22,386 nucleotides of DNA from CATOSD01 sp034422735 (lineage in GTDB: Bacteria; Chloroflexota; Dehalococcoidia; Lucifugimonadales; CATOSD01), in contig DAOUJL010000008.1 of the NCBI GenBank assembly GCA_034422735.1, forward strand, positions 1-22,386. The letters are read 5' to 3'. Below, in pieces: positions 6,051-14,459 of this stretch. The notes under the pieces are model-generated. The model made no database searches. It was not told the origin of the DNA and was given only the letters and a program-made list of their open reading frames with translations. Each line of letters opens with the position of its first letter. Position 1 is the stretch's first letter. The position numbers were made by a program, and so were the translations under genes.

Positions 6051-8798
6051 ATGACGACAGTAGCCGAGATAACGATTACCATTGACGGCGTGGAGGTGCA
6101 GGCCAAGCCCGGCGCCACTATCATCCAGGCCGCTATGGACGCGGGGATGTACATCCCGTACCTGTGCTACTACCCGGGCATGAAGCCCTACGGCGCCTGC
6201 CGCATGTGCGTCGTCACGGCGGAGGCTCCGGGACGCGACGGCGAGTACCGGCCTCTGCCGGGCAGTCCGGCGTCGTGCACGACGCCGGTGTCTCCGGGTA
6301 TGCGCGTGACCACCAAGTCCGAGGGGTTGACGGACCTTCGGCGCGGCATCATGGAGCTGCTCATCGCGGAGCACCCGCACGGGTGCCTCACCTGCCACCG
6401 CATCGAGCTGTGCGGCCCGTCGGCCTCCAGCATATGCCTGCGGCACGTGTCGGTGAATGACCGGTGCCTCACCTGTCCCAAGAACGAGCGGTGCGAGCTC
6501 AAGGACACGGTGCGCCACCTGGAGATGGAGCTGGACACGCCGCTTACGTATAACAACCGGCACCTGCCACTGGCCACCGCCGACCCGATGTGGGAAATGG
6601 ACATGAACCTGTGCATCGTGTGCGCCCGCTGCGTGCGCGTGTGCGACGAGGTGCGCGGCGACGACGCGATTACGCTGCAGCAGCGGTCGGGCCGCAGCCT
6701 CATAGGCACGTCGCAGGGCAACTCGCTGCTGGAATCGGGCTGCGAATTCTGCGGCGCCTGCATCGACGTGTGCCCCACGGGCGCGCTGGTGGAGCGCAAG
6801 TACAAGTGGGACAAGGCGGTGCAGAAGATCCAGAGCATCTGCCCGCAGTGTCCGGTCGGCTGCCAGATGACGCTGGAGGTGGACAGGCGCAACCGCATGA
6901 TAAGGGCGATTCCGGACCGCAACGGGGAGGCCAACCGGGGCCAGGGCTGTTTCAAGGGCAAGTTCGGGCTGGACTTCGTGAACAACCGACGCAAGATGAT
7001 TCGCCGCCCGCTGGTGCGCCGCGGCGGTCAACTGGAGGAGGCGAGCTGGCACGACGCCCTGGATGCCGCGGCCGAGGGCCTCGCCGCCTACGTGGGCGAC
7101 GGTTTCGCGCTGATAGCATCGCCGCGCGGCACAAACGAGGACAACTACGTCGCCCAGAGGTTCGCCCGCGAGGTGATGAACTCCGGCAACGTGGACGTTT
7201 CATCCAACCTGCGGCCCGAGCTCGTGAGGCCGCTGGCCGAGACGCTGGGGGCTCGCGGGGCGACGAACCCAATCTGGGGTCTGGAAGGATCGAGCTGCTT
7301 CCTCGTAGTTTCCAGCAACATGACCGAGGAGCAGAACGTCGTAGCCGTGCCAATTAAGGGCGCGGTCAGAGACGGCGCCAAGCTGATAGTCATCGACCAG
7401 CGGGAGACCGAGCTGACCCGCTACGCCGACATCTGGCTGCGCCCCAATCCCGGCAGCGAAACGGCGCTGATAGGCGGAATGCTGCGCGCCATAGTGGACG
7501 AATCGCTCGAAGACCACGCCTTCACCATCGACAGGTGTGAGGGGCTGGATGACCTGAAGCGCTCGTTGTGGGGCTTCGACCTGCTGAGAGTGGAAGCCGA
7601 AACGGCTGTGGCCCAGGACCGGATACGGGAGGCGGCGCGCATGTTCGCCGGGGCTAAGCCAGCCTCGGTGCTCTATGGTATGGAGACTGTCGCGATCGAT
7701 CAGACGGAGGAGTGCGTGCGCGCCCTCGTCAATCTGTCGCTTTTGACTGGCAACTTCGGCGTGCCGTCCGGCGGTGTCTATCCGCTGTTCACCGGGGCGA
7801 ACCTGCAGGGGTCGATGGACGTCGGCTGCTCGCCGGAACACCTGCCCGGCTACGCACCGCTGGCGGGCCCGCCGGGGGTGGGGATACGCGATGTGGCCGA
7901 CGCGATTCGCGGCAAACGGATTAGAGCGCTCCAGATCATCGGCGACAGTCCCTCATTCACGAACGGCGAACTGGGAGAGTTCGTAGATGCGCTGAAAGAG
8001 CTCGAATTTCTTCTGGTGCAGGACACGTTCCCCAGCGACGTGAGCGAATTGGCCGACGTGGTGCTGCCTTCGGCCACGTTCGCTGAGAAGGACGGCACGT
8101 ACACGAACATCGAGCGCCGCGTGCAGCTTCTGCGTCCCGCGCTTGGCCCCAAGGCGGAGGAGGAGCCGGACTGGCGCATCTTGTGCCGCATCGCAGAGAG
8201 GATGGGCGCGTCGGGGTTCGAGTACGCGGACAGCGCCGCGGTCTTCAACGAAATCGCCGCGCTTATTCCGGACTACGCCGGCCTTTCGCACCCCCGACTG
8301 CTCGCGGGCGGCGTGCAGTGGCCCTGCCCTGACGATAGCTCCAGGGGCACCGCCGTACTCGGCGCGGATGTCGAGTCAAGACCCGTACTGAGCCCGGTCA
8401 CGATGCGGACCACGGCGCCGTACGGCGACTCCGAGTACCCCTTCCTGCTGGCGCAGGGCCGCGTGCTGCACCGGCCCAATGACGACGCGGGCGTTCGCAT
8501 GGACGGCGACCGGTACGCCATGGACCGCGAGCCAGAGATCGAGCTTCACGAGGAGGATGCCCGCGAACTCGGCGTGGCCGACGGAGAGCGGGTGGAAGTG
8601 GTGCACCCGCGAGGCGTGTTCAGCGGGGTCGCCCGGATCGACGGGCCGCTGAAGGGCGTGGTCGGGACCACCGAGCTTTTCGGAGAGTTGATTCTAGACC
8701 TTGAATCGAGCGACTCGCCCGACCCGATGCTCAAGACGCCGGGTCTGCCCATGCTGCCGGCGCGAGTGGTCAAGCCAGCGCCGGCCGCCGCGGACTAG
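6051..8798 (+). CDS. NuoG/formate-dehydrogenase-alpha-like Fe-S molybdopterin-family protein lacking FDH catalytic residues
   Basis: A 915-residue protein with the domain order of NAD-linked formate dehydrogenase alpha (FdsA) or NuoG. A [2Fe-2S] ferredoxin domain comes first (Cys39, Cys50, Cys53, Cys76). Next is a His-Cys 4Fe-4S motif (His108, Cys112, Cys115, Cys121), then an unusual second set, Cys129, Cys139, Cys142 and Cys148. Two more 4Fe-4S motifs follow (Cys188/191/194/198 and Cys231/234/237/241). The molybdopterin domain opens with another 4Fe-4S motif (Cys264, Cys267, Cys271, Cys300), and the dinucleotide-binding domain spans about 795-905. Later segments such as FAEKDGTYTNIERRVQLLRP are formate-dehydrogenase-like. 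Where formate dehydrogenases have Cys/Sec-His, this protein has Arg388-Pro389, and the substrate-arginine position is Phe580. It may still bind a pterin cofactor, but formate oxidation is unlikely. AAGGAA lies 8 bases before the ATG. Electrons presumably flow to or from NuoEF just upstream. Confidence 0.88.
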   Translation: MTTVAEITITIDGVEVQAKPGATIIQAAMDAGMYIPYLCYYPGMKPYGACRMCVVTAEAPGRDGEYRPLPGSPASCTTPVSPGMRVTTKSEGLTDLRRGIMELLIAEHPHGCLTCHRIELCGPSASSICLRHVSVNDRCLTCPKNERCELKDTVRHLEMELDTPLTYNNRHLPLATADPMWEMDMNLCIVCARCVRVCDEVRGDDAITLQQRSGRSLIGTSQGNSLLESGCEFCGACIDVCPTGALVERKYKWDKAVQKIQSICPQCPVGCQMTLEVDRRNRMIRAIPDRNGEANRGQGCFKGKFGLDFVNNRRKMIRRPLVRRGGQLEEASWHDALDAAAEGLAAYVGDGFALIASPRGTNEDNYVAQRFAREVMNSGNVDVSSNLRPELVRPLAETLGARGATNPIWGLEGSSCFLVVSSNMTEEQNVVAVPIKGAVRDGAKLIVIDQRETELTRYADIWLRPNPGSETALIGGMLRAIVDESLEDHAFTIDRCEGLDDLKRSLWGFDLLRVEAETAVAQDRIREAARMFAGAKPASVLYGMETVAIDQTEECVRALVNLSLLTGNFGVPSGGVYPLFTGANLQGSMDVGCSPEHLPGYAPLAGPPGVGIRDVADAIRGKRIRALQIIGDSPSFTNGELGEFVDALKELEFLLVQDTFPSDVSELADVVLPSATFAEKDGTYTNIERRVQLLRPALGPKAEEEPDWRILCRIAERMGASGFEYADSAAVFNEIAALIPDYAGLSHPRLLAGGVQWPCPDDSSRGTAVLGADVESRPVLSPVTMRTTAPYGDSEYPFLLAQGRVLHRPNDDAGVRMDGDRYAMDREPEIELHEEDARELGVADGERVEVVHPRGVFSGVARIDGPLKGVVGTTELFGELILDLESSDSPDPMLKTPGLPMLPARVVKPAPAAAD

Positions 8799-8837
8799 TG
8801 AATCGCGGGTACCGTTCCCCAAAGGGAGCTACACACC

Positions 8838-9788
8838 ATGGACTGCCAGAACTGCGGACGCACGAACGCCCCCGACGCCAGGTACTGCGCGGCATGCGGC
8901 GTGGAGCTCGGCGCGGCGGCGGCAGCGCCGACCGGCGGCGGGAGTATTCCGCTCAGGGGCCTGGGTGACTTCCTGCGGGAGGCTCTACAGGTGTACCGCT
9001 CGCACGTCTGGCAATTCGTCGCAATAGCGGCCATACCCGCTGCCGCAAACGTGCTCGCCAACCTGTTCTTCGCGACCGGAGAACCAGCCCTGGCACTGCT
9101 TGGTGGAATCTTCATACTCGGATCCATCGCGCTCTCGATAATCACCGGGGGAGCGATCGTATTCGGGGTGGCTCGACATTACGTTCGCGGCGAGGTGGAC
9201 GTGGTGGACTGCCTCTCGCACGCTTTCCAGGTGGGAATCTTCCTCATTGCGCAGGCGATAGTGGTTACGGTGGTCGTGGGCGGCGCTCTGGTGGTGGGGA
9301 TCGTCATGGTCGTTATCGGCTCTCTCGCGCAACTGGGCAATAGCGAGGCAGCCGCGGTGGGACAGGTGCTGCTCGTCATTGGCGGGCTGCTGACACTGGC
9401 TGGGATAGTGGTTGCGGTCTGGCTTGGGGTCAGGTGGTTCAGTGCCTCCTTCGCGGTGGTCATAGAGGGCAAGGGCCCAATAGCTGGATTGGGCCGAAGC
9501 TGGAACCTGGTCACCGGAAGCTGGTGGCGGGTCTTCGGCATCGGGCTGGTCTTCGCCATAGTCATAATCGTGGCGGCGATGGTCATATCGATTCCGATCG
9601 GCATAGTCGGCGGCATCGCGGGTGGAGAGGAGGGCGCCGGAATCGTGGGCGCCATCGTGGGAGGACTGGCTACCGTCGTGGTCACGCCGTTCGCCTACAT
9701 CGCCGGCGTCCTGATCTACTTCGATCTTCGTGTGCGCAAAGAGGGCTTCGACCTGGACGCTTTGGCCGCAGAGACCTCCAGGGTGTGA
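8838..9788 (+). CDS. Zinc-ribbon multi-pass membrane protein, function unknown
   Basis: A 316-residue protein. Residues 1-25 form a zinc ribbon with Cys3, Cys6, Cys17 and Cys20 (CQNC and CAAC). An alanine/glycine linker leads to an amphipathic stretch and about six hydrophobic segments, roughly at 57-78, 83-110, 128-162, 176-198, 228-256 and 264-295. The C-terminal signature YFDLRVRKEGFDLDAL is shared with the next gene, so the two are paralogues. The overall pattern recalls the membrane domain of glycerophosphoryl diester phosphodiesterases and related uncharacterised families, but there is no catalytic domain. GGGAG lies about 9 bases before the ATG. It lies 39 bases after the large Fe-S protein, and the next gene overlaps its end by 4 bases. 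Confidence 0.85.
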   Translation: MDCQNCGRTNAPDARYCAACGVELGAAAAAPTGGGSIPLRGLGDFLREALQVYRSHVWQFVAIAAIPAAANVLANLFFATGEPALALLGGIFILGSIALSIITGGAIVFGVARHYVRGEVDVVDCLSHAFQVGIFLIAQAIVVTVVVGGALVVGIVMVVIGSLAQLGNSEAAAVGQVLLVIGGLLTLAGIVVAVWLGVRWFSASFAVVIEGKGPIAGLGRSWNLVTGSWWRVFGIGLVFAIVIIVAAMVISIPIGIVGGIAGGEEGAGIVGAIVGGLATVVVTPFAYIAGVLIYFDLRVRKEGFDLDALAAETSRV

Positions 9789-10861
9789 CCGGCGCGTGTA
9801 GTGTCTTGAACTGCGAAGTCTGTGGACGCCCTTACGATGACGGCGACAGGTTCTGCGCCGACTGCGGCACGGAGTTGCATCAGCCTTCCGATGGCGAATC
9901 CGGCGCAACGCCAATGGACATTCGCCAGGCTTACGGCGTCGCGGAGTCTCCGCCTATGGGGGACTTCACTCCGTCCGTTGCGCAAGAGACGGAAACGGAG
10001 AGGGGCGACACCGCGACGGACGCCGATGTCTATCATCGGGCCGAACCGCAACCACGGCCGGACGATACGGAAGATACCCCGGAACGCGTAGCCGCCGCCT
10101 TGCCGGCCCCGACGCCGTCCGACGCGCGTGGCGCGGAGATTCCCACCTCAACCATCGGGGAATTGCTGCTGCGCGCCCGAAGCATATATGCCAGGCGTTT
10201 CTGGCTATTCTTCCCGCTGGGCGCGCTGCCCCAGATACCGCTGCTCGTCTCTCCCTTGAACATAGAAGAGGCTTCCGTCGCGGGCATCTTCTCACTATTC
10301 TTCAGCCTGCTTCTGCTCGTCGTTACGACCGCCGCTACCATTCTTGCCGTGGCGCAGGTGATCGTGTATGAGCGCGTCCACTTTTCGCGATGCCTGGCCG
10401 ACGCGGCGCAGGTCGCGTTGCCCATGCTGCTGGTGCAACTCATCATCGGGTTCTCGCTCGTGGCCTCGGCCATTCTGATGGCGGTGCTCATCGGTTTCCC
10501 GCTGTTCGTATACTTCCTGGTAACGCTCTACTTCGCGCCTCACGCCGTGGCCATAGAACGACTGAATCCGCTGTTCGCGCTGGGCCGCAGCAGGCAGCTC
10601 GTAAGAGGCCACATCGTCCGTGTCTTCGTGGTTGGCGCGATGTTCATATTGGTCGCGGTGTTCATTCTGATGGCCTTCTTCATTCCTGCCAGGTTCATTG
10701 CTCCCGAGGACACCACGACGCTGAACCTCGTACTGGCCTTTGCGGCCTCGTTGGCCGCGCCACTGATAACAATCGGCGGTACGCTGACGTACTTCGACCT
10801 TCGCGCCCGGAGCGAGGGCTACGACCTGGGACAGTTGAAGTCGGAATTGGAGCGCGAGTGA
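9785..10861 (+). CDS. Zinc-ribbon multi-pass membrane protein, paralogue of the preceding gene
   Basis: A 358-residue protein if it starts at GTG 9785, which overlaps the previous stop as GTGA and suggests translational coupling. TTG at 9806 is an alternative and gives MNCEVCG, matching the first residues of the paralogue (MDCQNCG). The zinc ribbon uses Cys10, Cys13, Cys24 and Cys27. A low-complexity acidic and proline-rich linker covers about 33-118. The membrane region has about five to six hydrophobic segments, near 138-158, 165-195, 207-251 (two), 278-300 and 314-337. It ends with YFDLRARSEGYDLGQL, like its neighbour. The function is unknown; the pair may form a heteromeric membrane assembly. 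The open frame extends back to 9434, but that part overlaps the neighbour and is not coding. Confidence 0.8.
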   Translation: MTGACSVLNCEVCGRPYDDGDRFCADCGTELHQPSDGESGATPMDIRQAYGVAESPPMGDFTPSVAQETETERGDTATDADVYHRAEPQPRPDDTEDTPERVAAALPAPTPSDARGAEIPTSTIGELLLRARSIYARRFWLFFPLGALPQIPLLVSPLNIEEASVAGIFSLFFSLLLLVVTTAATILAVAQVIVYERVHFSRCLADAAQVALPMLLVQLIIGFSLVASAILMAVLIGFPLFVYFLVTLYFAPHAVAIERLNPLFALGRSRQLVRGHIVRVFVVGAMFILVAVFILMAFFIPARFIAPEDTTTLNLVLAFAASLAAPLITIGGTLTYFDLRARSEGYDLGQLKSELERE

Positions 10862-10925
10862 AAACCCGTCTCAAGACCGCCTTCAGGCTTTCAATGACCG
10901 GGCTGTTTGTGGCAAGATAGAAGGC

Positions 10926-10931
10926 AGGAGG
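10926..10931 (+). promoter_or_regulatory. Strong ribosome binding site deciding a TTG start
   Basis: AGGAGG lies 9 bases upstream of TTG at 10941 and sets the start of the ferredoxin-NADP reductase-like gene. No ATG or GTG is better placed. Confidence 0.8.
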
Positions 10932-10940
10932 TACTGGATT

Positions 10941-11690
10941 TTGACAACGCTCAGAAGGTTCAGACCCGTCAAGCTCTCCAAGGTCAAAGTGGTCAAGAGG
11001 GAGGACTACACCCCGGACCTAATGCTCATGTGGGTCGAAAAGCCCGAGGGATACACCTTCAGGCCGGGCCAGTACTGCACAATCGGCATCGACGGCATCG
11101 AGCGTGCCTACTCCATCGCGTCCGCGCCTTACGAAGACTCACTGGAACTGTTCGTCGAGCTCGTTCACCCGGAAGAGGGCGGCGTGCTCACTCCGAAGCT
11201 GTGGGAGCTCGAAGTGGGCGACTCCGTGACCATCAGGCCGCGTCCCAAGGGCATATTCACCTTCGATCCCAAGCTCCCGTCCCAGTTGCTGGTCGCTACG
11301 GTGACGGGCGTGGTGCCATACGTGAGTTTCCTGCGCCAGTATCTGCACGACAGCATGAGCGGTCACCATTTCTACGTGCTAATGGGCGCGAGCTACCACG
11401 ACGAGTTCATCTACGACGGCGAACTGGCGCGGCTGCAGGCGAAGCGCCCGGACCTGGTGACATTCGTGCCAACGGTCAGCCGCCCCAATGACCCGCACAA
11501 CAGCGAGTGGAAGGGCGAGTCCGGGCGGGTGAACACGCTTCTGGACAAGTACGTGGCCAAATTCGGCCTGTGCCCGGAGAACACGATGGTCTACGCCTGC
11601 GGCCATCCGGGCATGATCGAGGCGGTGAAGGAGATTATGCTGCCGGAGGGGTACGAGGTGAAGGAGGAACGGTTCTGGAAAGAGGACTAG
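10941..11690 (+). CDS. Ferredoxin--NADP(+) reductase-like FAD-dependent oxidoreductase
   Basis: A 249-residue cytosolic flavoprotein of the FNR superfamily, which transfers electrons between NAD(P)H and ferredoxin or another one-electron carrier. The FAD-binding barrel shows YTFRPGQYCTIGI (38-50) and the flavin motif RAYSIAS (55-61). The nucleotide-binding domain has VATVTGVVPYVSFLRQY (118-134), a variant of the usual GTGxAP loop. VYACGHPGMIEAVKEIMLPE lies near 217-236, and the C-terminus ends FWKED with an aromatic residue three from the end. The length is right for bacterial FNR. TTG is the start, backed by a near-perfect ribosome binding site. It follows the zinc-ribbon pair by 79 bases. 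Together with NuoEF and the Fe-S protein it suggests a shared ferredoxin/NAD(P)H electron-exchange role, which is inference. Confidence 0.9.
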   Translation: MTTLRRFRPVKLSKVKVVKREDYTPDLMLMWVEKPEGYTFRPGQYCTIGIDGIERAYSIASAPYEDSLELFVELVHPEEGGVLTPKLWELEVGDSVTIRPRPKGIFTFDPKLPSQLLVATVTGVVPYVSFLRQYLHDSMSGHHFYVLMGASYHDEFIYDGELARLQAKRPDLVTFVPTVSRPNDPHNSEWKGESGRVNTLLDKYVAKFGLCPENTMVYACGHPGMIEAVKEIMLPEGYEVKEERFWKED

Positions 11691-11726
11691 ACACCGGAAA
11701 CGGCGTCTCACCGTTCGTCAAGCGAC

Positions 11727-14312
11727 ATGACCACACCGGCAAGGCGCCAGTACCTGCGCATCAAGAGCGAGCACGAGGACGAAATCCTGCTGTTCCGCAT
11801 GGGGGACTTCTACGAGACCTTCGATGATGACGCTCGCATAATTTCCAAAGAACTCGAGATCGCCCTCACCTCCCGTGAGATGGGACGCGGCCAGCGAGTC
11901 CCGCTGGCCGGAATTCCCTACCATTCCCTCGATCCTTACCTGGCGCGGCTAATCCGCAAGGGCTACAAGGTGGCCATCTGCGAGCAGACCAGCGATCCGG
12001 CGACGTCGCGGGGCCTCGTGGACCGCGAGGTCGTCCGAGTGGTCACGGCCGGCACGGTGCTGGAAGACTCGCTGCTTACCGCGGACACCAACAATTACCT
12101 GGCCGCCGCGGTGACGCAGGGCGACCAGGCCGGCGTGGCCTACGTCGACATCTCCACGAGCGAGTTCGCTACTACGCAGCTTCCGTTGGCCCAACTCGGC
12201 GTCGAGTTGACCCGTCTCGCGGCCGCTGAGCTTCTCATACCGGAGGTCGAGAGTTCGCTGGACGTGGAGGTTGAGTCGGCTGTTACGGAGGCGCCACCCG
12301 GCTCGTTTCAGCTCGAATGGGCGAGAGACGCGCTGCTCGGCCACTTCGGAGTCGCATCACTGGAGGCGTTCGGCTGCGACCGCCTGCCGCTGGCAATCCG
12401 GGCGGCGGGCGCCGTAATCGACTATCTCGGCGCGACGCGGCGCGATTCCCTGGGCCAGATAACCTCGCTCCACACCTACTCCACGTCGTCCTACATGACG
12501 CTGGACACCCAGACCCGCCGCAGCCTGGAGCTTTTCGAGAGCGGGCGCTGGGGCGAGTCCGGCGCGTCGCTCTTTTCGGTGTTGGACCGCACCAAGACGG
12601 CCATGGGCGGCCGCCTGCTGAGGCGATGGATCGGCCAGCCGCTCTTAGATCTGGACGAACTCCGCATGCGCCAGGACGCGGTCGCCTGGGCGCACCGCAG
12701 CTCGATTCGCAGAGAGCGCGTTGCCATGCTGCTGGAGGACGTGGCCGACCTGGAGAGGCTGGTCAACCGTGTGCGCGGACTCAGCGCCTCGCCCGCGGAC
12801 CTGGTGTCGATAGCCGCCAGCCTTGAGGCCGCACCGGAGATTCGGTCCGTGCTGTGCGAGGATGACGACTCGGCGCTTGTCGCCCGGGTGGCAGCGGAGA
12901 TAGCGGACAACCGGGACGTGTGCGAACTGGTGAGGGCCGCCATCAACGACGACCCCGCGCCCGCGCCGGGTGACGGCAAGGTAATTCGACCCGGCTTCTC
13001 CTCCGAGCTGGACGAGCTGCGGGGCGCGTCGAGGACGGCCCAGGACTACATCGCGGGGCTGGAGCGCTCGGAGCGGGAGCGCACCGGCGTCAAGTCGCTC
13101 AAGGTCGGCTACAATCGGGTGTTCGGCTACTACATCGAGGTCAGCAAGCCGAACCTGTCGCAGGTGCCGGACAACTACGTGCGTCGGCAGACTCTCGTCG
13201 GCGGTGAGCGGTTCATCACCCCGGAGATGAAGGAATACGAATCGCGCATCCTCAACGCCCAGGAGAGGATCGGCGCCTTGGAGAACTCCCTGTTCAGGCA
13301 GGTGTGCAAACAGGTGGCGGACGCGGGCGCGGCCATACTGCGCACCGCTGCGGGTCTCGCGGAGGTAGACGTCTACTGCTCTCTGGCGGACGTCGCCTCG
13401 CGGCACGGCTACGTGCGCCCGGAACTGAATGACGGCGACGAGTTGGACATACGGCAGGGCCGGCACCCGGTGGTGGAGCGCACGATGCCGCCGGGCGCGT
13501 TCGTGCCGAACGACATGCGGCTGTCCAACGGCGACGAGGCTCTGGTCATTCTCACCGGGCCGAACATGGCCGGGAAGTCCACGTACATACGCCAGGGCGC
13601 GATAATCGCGCTCATGGCACAGATAGGCAGCTTCGTGCCCGCGGAGTCGGCCACGATCGGGTTGGTAGACCGCATCTTTACCCGCGTGGGCTTGCAGGAC
13701 GACCTCACCAAGGGCCAGTCCACCTTCATGGTGGAGATGCTGGAGACTGCGTCGATTCTGAACCACGCCACGCCTCGCTCGTTCATCATCTTGGACGAGA
13801 TCGGCCGCGGCACCAGCACCTACGACGGGCTGGCAATCGCGCGGGCGGTGGCGGAGTTTATCCACAGCCACCCGCGGCTGGGGTGCAAGACGCTGTTCGC
13901 GACGCACTACCACGAGTTGACACAGCTCGCGGAGTCGCTGCCGCGGGCGCGCAATTACAACGTGGCGGTGTCCGAGGACAGGGGCGAGGTGGTGTTCCTG
14001 CGCCGCATCGTGCCCGGGGGAGCCGACAAGAGCTATGGCGTTCACGTGGCGCGGCTGGCCGGGCTGCCGGGGGGCGTCGTCAACCGCGCATGGGAGCTGT
14101 TGCGGATGCTGGAGAGCGCCGGCCGGCGCGACGGCGCGTCGGGCCGCAAGGGGTACGCCAAGCGCGAGCCAGCGCCGCGGCAGCTTGCTCTGCTGGCGGA
14201 TACACCGCCCGTGCTCGAGGAGTTGCTGGCCCTCGACGTGGACTCTCTCACGCCCATCGAGGCCATCAACAAGCTCTACGAGTTTCAGGAGCAGGCGAGA
14301 GAACAGAAATAG
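11727..14312 (+). CDS. mutS: DNA mismatch repair protein MutS
   Basis: An 861-residue protein with the full-length MutS architecture. It recognises base-base mismatches and small loops and uses ATP to signal repair. The mismatch-reading Phe-x-Glu motif is at F28-Y29-E30 in RMGDFYETF. The connector, core and clamp domains occupy about 110-560. The ATPase domain carries Walker A GPNMAGKST (611-619) and Walker B with LDEIGRGTST (689 onwards), then FATHYHEL. The C-terminus ends in the usual helical dimerisation tail (TPIEAINKLYEFQEQ). The ATG at 11727 fits the family N-terminus (RRQYLRIK), although only a weak ribosome binding site precedes it. No mutL is in the window. A hairpin starts 3 bases after the stop. 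Confidence 0.98.
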   Translation: MTTPARRQYLRIKSEHEDEILLFRMGDFYETFDDDARIISKELEIALTSREMGRGQRVPLAGIPYHSLDPYLARLIRKGYKVAICEQTSDPATSRGLVDREVVRVVTAGTVLEDSLLTADTNNYLAAAVTQGDQAGVAYVDISTSEFATTQLPLAQLGVELTRLAAAELLIPEVESSLDVEVESAVTEAPPGSFQLEWARDALLGHFGVASLEAFGCDRLPLAIRAAGAVIDYLGATRRDSLGQITSLHTYSTSSYMTLDTQTRRSLELFESGRWGESGASLFSVLDRTKTAMGGRLLRRWIGQPLLDLDELRMRQDAVAWAHRSSIRRERVAMLLEDVADLERLVNRVRGLSASPADLVSIAASLEAAPEIRSVLCEDDDSALVARVAAEIADNRDVCELVRAAINDDPAPAPGDGKVIRPGFSSELDELRGASRTAQDYIAGLERSERERTGVKSLKVGYNRVFGYYIEVSKPNLSQVPDNYVRRQTLVGGERFITPEMKEYESRILNAQERIGALENSLFRQVCKQVADAGAAILRTAAGLAEVDVYCSLADVASRHGYVRPELNDGDELDIRQGRHPVVERTMPPGAFVPNDMRLSNGDEALVILTGPNMAGKSTYIRQGAIIALMAQIGSFVPAESATIGLVDRIFTRVGLQDDLTKGQSTFMVEMLETASILNHATPRSFIILDEIGRGTSTYDGLAIARAVAEFIHSHPRLGCKTLFATHYHELTQLAESLPRARNYNVAVSEDRGEVVFLRRIVPGGADKSYGVHVARLAGLPGGVVNRAWELLRMLESAGRRDGASGRKGYAKREPAPRQLALLADTPPVLEELLALDVDSLTPIEAINKLYEFQEQAREQK

Positions 14313-14314
14313 GT

Positions 14315-14333
14315 ACGGCCCCTGGTGGGCCGT
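14315..14333 (+). terminator. Hairpin just after mutS
   Basis: ACGGCCC (14315-14321) and GGGCCGT (14327-14333) form a perfect 7-bp GC-rich stem with a 5-base loop, starting 3 bases after the mutS TAG. No U-tract follows, so it is at best an atypical or partial terminator, or a stabilising 3' structure. Confidence 0.35.
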
Positions 14334-14350
14334 CGTGTGGGGACAACCGG

Positions 14351-14436
14351 GCACCCCCCATCCCCGTATCATCTACGGGGCAGGCTCTAACGTTCCCCCT
14401 GCGAGGGGGGGCGGGACTTATCGGATAGGCTCTAAG
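14351..14436. repeat. Composite palindromic repeat region between mutS and argG
   Basis: This contains CCCCGTA-TCATC-TACGGGG (14362-14380), a perfect 7-bp stem, and CCCCCT-GCG-AGGGGG (14395-14409). CACCCCCCATCC and CTAACGTTCCCCCTG match parts of the repeat at 5925-5960, but here they are separated by the first hairpin. A direct repeat AGGCTCTAA (14382-14390 and 14427-14435) flanks the second hairpin. Together with the hairpin at 14315 this fills most of the 147-base gap. Confidence 0.55.
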
Positions 14437-14459
14437 GCGTCTAGATTGGGGACAAAGTT

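Noticed and set aside
3980..6154. A 724-codon minus-strand open frame opposite nuoE and nuoF
   Set aside because: It is a GC-rich shadow of strongly supported plus-strand genes and has no domain or ribosome binding site.
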